Shown: one piece after another, positions 62,093 to 64,000 of the stretch
How the letters are laid out: every line of letters begins with the position of its first letter
How positions within the stretch are numbered: position 1 is the stretch's first letter
Origin: Channa striata
Taxonomy: Eukaryota > Chordata > Actinopteri > Anabantiformes > Channidae
Direction of reading: 5' to 3'
Length of the DNA stretch: 64,000 nt
NCBI GenBank assembly: GCA_033026295.1
Contig: CM065180.1
Coordinates: 19,125,523 to 19,189,522, forward strand
The notes under the pieces: model-generated
What the model saw: only the letters and a program-made list of their open reading frames with translations
Databases searched by the model: none
Told to the model about the DNA's origin: nothing
Translations under genes and position numbers: made by a program

Positions 62093-62543
62093 ATTGTTGG
62101 ATATTATAATTCTCTAATTTAAATATAGATGAAAATTCAAAGCTACAGATTGAAGTTAAAGGTTTTATTGCATTTACAGAAACTTCTACATTCATGTTTT
62201 TTATTTTATTTACAATTAGAAGTGAACGATTAAATGTGCTTTGAATTGACTCAAGCTCTAACGTTAAATTTAGGCCATTAGTTTGTCACTATCATTGTGC
62301 CGTTTTCTTTTTTCTTTTGGTGTTTTTACCAAAATCTTTACTTTTTCATTTAAATGTTTTATTTTAAACGTGGATAAATGTGTGTTTAAATACACTATGG
62401 AAGCAACTTTGTTTAATATTGTTCACTTTACCTCCGTCTCCTTAAAGAAATTAACATCTTCTTTCTCCAAAAAAGGAAAAAAAGATGGAACTATAATTTC
62501 TAACACTTTGAGACTAAGGGACATTAGGAAGATAGTAAGAGTC

Positions 62544-62582
62544 TGTTTTTGTTCAGCTGTTCAACCAACTTCAGTCACTGTG
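62544..62582 (-). other. RSS of VH33
   Basis: CACAGTG, 23-bp spacer, ACAAAAACA; identical to the VH11 RSS including the spacer. Confidence 0.85.
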
Positions 62583-63026
62583 AGTCTCTGGCACAATAAT
62601 AAACAGCAGAATCTTCCGTTTTCAGACTGTTCATCTGCAGATACACCTGCTGTCTGCTGTTGTCTCTGGAGATGGCGAACCGGCCTTTGAATGAGTTTGA
62701 ATAATAAGTGGTGCCACCGACACCACTGATGTAGCCGATCCACTCCAGTCCTTTTCCAGCAGCCTGTCGGATCCAAACTTTAGCATATTCACCACCAAAT
62801 CCTGAGTATGTGCAGGTCAGTCTGTGGGATTCTCCAGCTCTTTTAACCACTGGTTCAGACTCAGTCAGTGTCTGAGCCTCCGAACCTGCAGAAATTTAAA
62901 CAGATCATCATAGTATCAGGTACAATTTATCTCTATTTTATGTTTGTATTTAAAAAAGCTGTTGTTCTTACCAGACAAGTTAATAAAGAGGCAGAGAACA
63001 ACAAGCACATAATCAGGTCTGATCAT
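62583..63026 (-). CDS. IGHV: VH33: IGHV family C, 3' end shared with family A VH11
   Basis: Leader 62972-63026 (MIRPDYVLVVLCLFINLSG, donor GTAAGA), V exon 62885-62583. SEAQTLTESEPVVKRAGES, LTCTYSG, CDR1 FGGEYAKV, FR2 WIRQAAGKGLEWIG, CDR2 YISGVGGTTYYSNS, FR3 FKGRFAISRDNSRQQVYLQ, YYCARDS. The 5' half is family C. From FR3 through the RSS and beyond, the DNA is almost the same as at VH11, which is family A. Complete and open. Confidence 0.91.
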
Positions 63027-63127
63027 TGTCAAATGTGTCTGTTATGGTTCCGTCTAGTGTGTGTCTGTCAGTGATTTAGTCCCTGTGTTTCACTCTGACA
63101 CATATGTAGAGATGGAAGAGATGAGAG

Positions 63128-63135
63128 GTTTGCAT
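63128..63135 (-). promoter_or_regulatory. Octamer of VH33
   Basis: ATGCAAAC. Confidence 0.65.
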
Positions 63136-63651
63136 TGACTCCTCCTCACAGACAAACACACACATTTCATCTCTTAAAAAAGAAAAAAATATTAAATACA
63201 ATATGGTATATAAAAACAAATAAATCTGCATATTTTGCAAGTTTTTTATTAAAATCTGAACTCGATTTATAGATTTATTGTCAGTCATCACATTTTTTTT
63301 AGAGAAAACTGAATTCTAGTAGAAACCTAAAGAAAACTGCAGTGACAAGCCACAAAAACTTTTCTTATTTGTGCTGCTTTTTTCCCCTGAGGTTGTTTTG
63401 AAATTAAGTTTTTTAAGATGATTGTAAAGTCCCTTTGCTCATTTCTATCGCCATGTCCCAGGGAAATAAAACAGGGACATGTTTAGTTATGAACCTAATA
63501 TTCTTAAATGTTCTTTATTCTATAAATGACCTTGACGTTTGCAAGTGACTTGAATGGACGTTTTACTGTAAAAATAAAATGCTCCTGAATTCATTCATGG
63601 TCTGAGGCTCCTCCTCTGGTGGTTTCATGTAACTAGTGTCAGACACTGAGG
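63136..63651. repeat. Spacer shared with 38193-38750
   Basis: No gene seen; the last 60 bp are the common B-type 3' flank. Confidence 0.6.
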
Positions 63652-63690
63652 GGTTTTTGTTCAGCTCCACTGATGGTTTGTGTCACTGTG
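63652..63690 (-). other. RSS of VH34 (family B type)
   Basis: CACAGTG, 23-bp spacer, ACAAAAACC, with B-family spacer sequence although the V exon is family E. Confidence 0.9.
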
Positions 63691-64000
63691 TCTGTCTCTC
63701 GCACAGTAATACACAGCAGTGTCTTCAGGCTGGACATTCTGTCCTGTTAATTTCACAGAACTAGTAGAAGTGTCTGTGTAGTAAAGGAACTTGTTCTTCA
63801 GAGCATTATTTTGGTAAAAGTCGCCTCCTCCCCATCGATGACAAATCCACTCCAGTGTTTTTCCTTCACGGTGTCTGATCCAACCTGTTGCATAGCTGTT
63901 ATCAGTCAGAGAATAACCAGAGACCTGACAGCTGATGGACAGTGTCCGTCCAGGCTGGACAACCACTGAGTCTGTCTGGATGAGATCAATACTGTTCACA
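63691..64000 (-). CDS. IGHV: VH34: IGHV family E, 5' end cut by window
   Basis: V exon from the window edge (by comparison with VH21 only about one base of the exon is missing) to 63691. NSIDLIQTDSVVVQPGR, SISCQVSGYSL, CDR1 TDNSYATG, FR2 WIRHREGKTLEWI, CDR2 CHRWGGGDFYQNN, FR3 LKNKFLYYTDTSTSSVKL, QPEDTAVYYCARD. The last 50 bp of the exon and the RSS follow family B. The leader lies outside the window. Open where visible. Confidence 0.9.

Overview
This window is part of an immunoglobulin heavy-chain variable (IGHV) gene cluster, almost certainly from a teleost fish. Every V gene lies on the minus strand. The typical unit is a short leader exon of 43-55 bp, an intron of about 85-110 bp, and a V exon of about 285-320 bp. 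It is followed by a recombination signal (heptamer CACAGTG, 22-23 bp spacer, nonamer ACAAAAACC) and preceded by an octamer promoter box (ATGCAAAT or a near variant). Teleost origin is inferred from V framework wording, an L2-like LINE tail, a tRNA-derived SINE with a TTC tail, and AT-rich spacers. No J segment (WGxGT motif), recognisable D segment or constant exon was seen. From V orientation, D, J and C genes should lie beyond the low-coordinate end. All gene names here (VH1-VH34) and family letters (A-H) are local labels.

There are 34 V units that keep most of a V exon. Twenty-three are complete with no defect I can see: VH2, 3, 5, 6, 7, 8, 9, 10, 12, 14, 16, 18, 19, 20, 21, 22, 23, 26, 27, 28, 31, 32 and 33. 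VH1 and VH34 look intact but are cut by the window edges. VH15 has lost its start codon and VH29 has lost the invariant FR2 Trp. VH4, 11, 13, 17, 24, 25 and 30 are clear pseudogenes. About twenty smaller relics (FR3 ends, orphan leaders, promoter stubs) lie between them. Family A has (V)DxQTLTESEPVVKRPGES and leader MMDCRTG.. or MDxRTGLMI... Family B has KCEELTQPES and leader MFSVALL.. or MIFVPLM... Family C has SEAQTLTES and leader MIRPDY... Family D has VCSQTLTES and leader MTLTTS... Family E has NSIDLIQTDS. F, G and H survive only as pseudogenes.

The region grew by repeated block duplication. An A gene, an F relic and a B gene recur near 13.9-16.5, 26.8-29.4 and 53.5-56.1 kb. A D gene or D relic followed by an A gene recurs near 5-7, 30-32, 40-42 and 52-54 kb. 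A B gene followed by a D-leader/E-fragment relic recurs near 9-10, 18-19, 22-23 and 60-61 kb. Exchange between families made hybrid V exons (VH17, VH24, VH33/VH11, VH34). Several losses are deletions between short direct repeats.

Mobile DNA includes a 490-bp solo LTR with 5-bp target duplications, an L2-like LINE 3' fragment, a TTF-type hAT-like transposase remnant, a 407-bp inverted-repeat MITE, a tRNA-derived SINE, a possible Tc1-like MITE, and a 0.8-kb insertion I could not classify but can delimit from an empty paralogous site. I found no previously undescribed biological system. The most unusual material is the hybrid V exons, an apparently intronless V, non-canonical cysteines in CDR1/CDR2, and promoter-to-FR3 fusions that keep an RSS.
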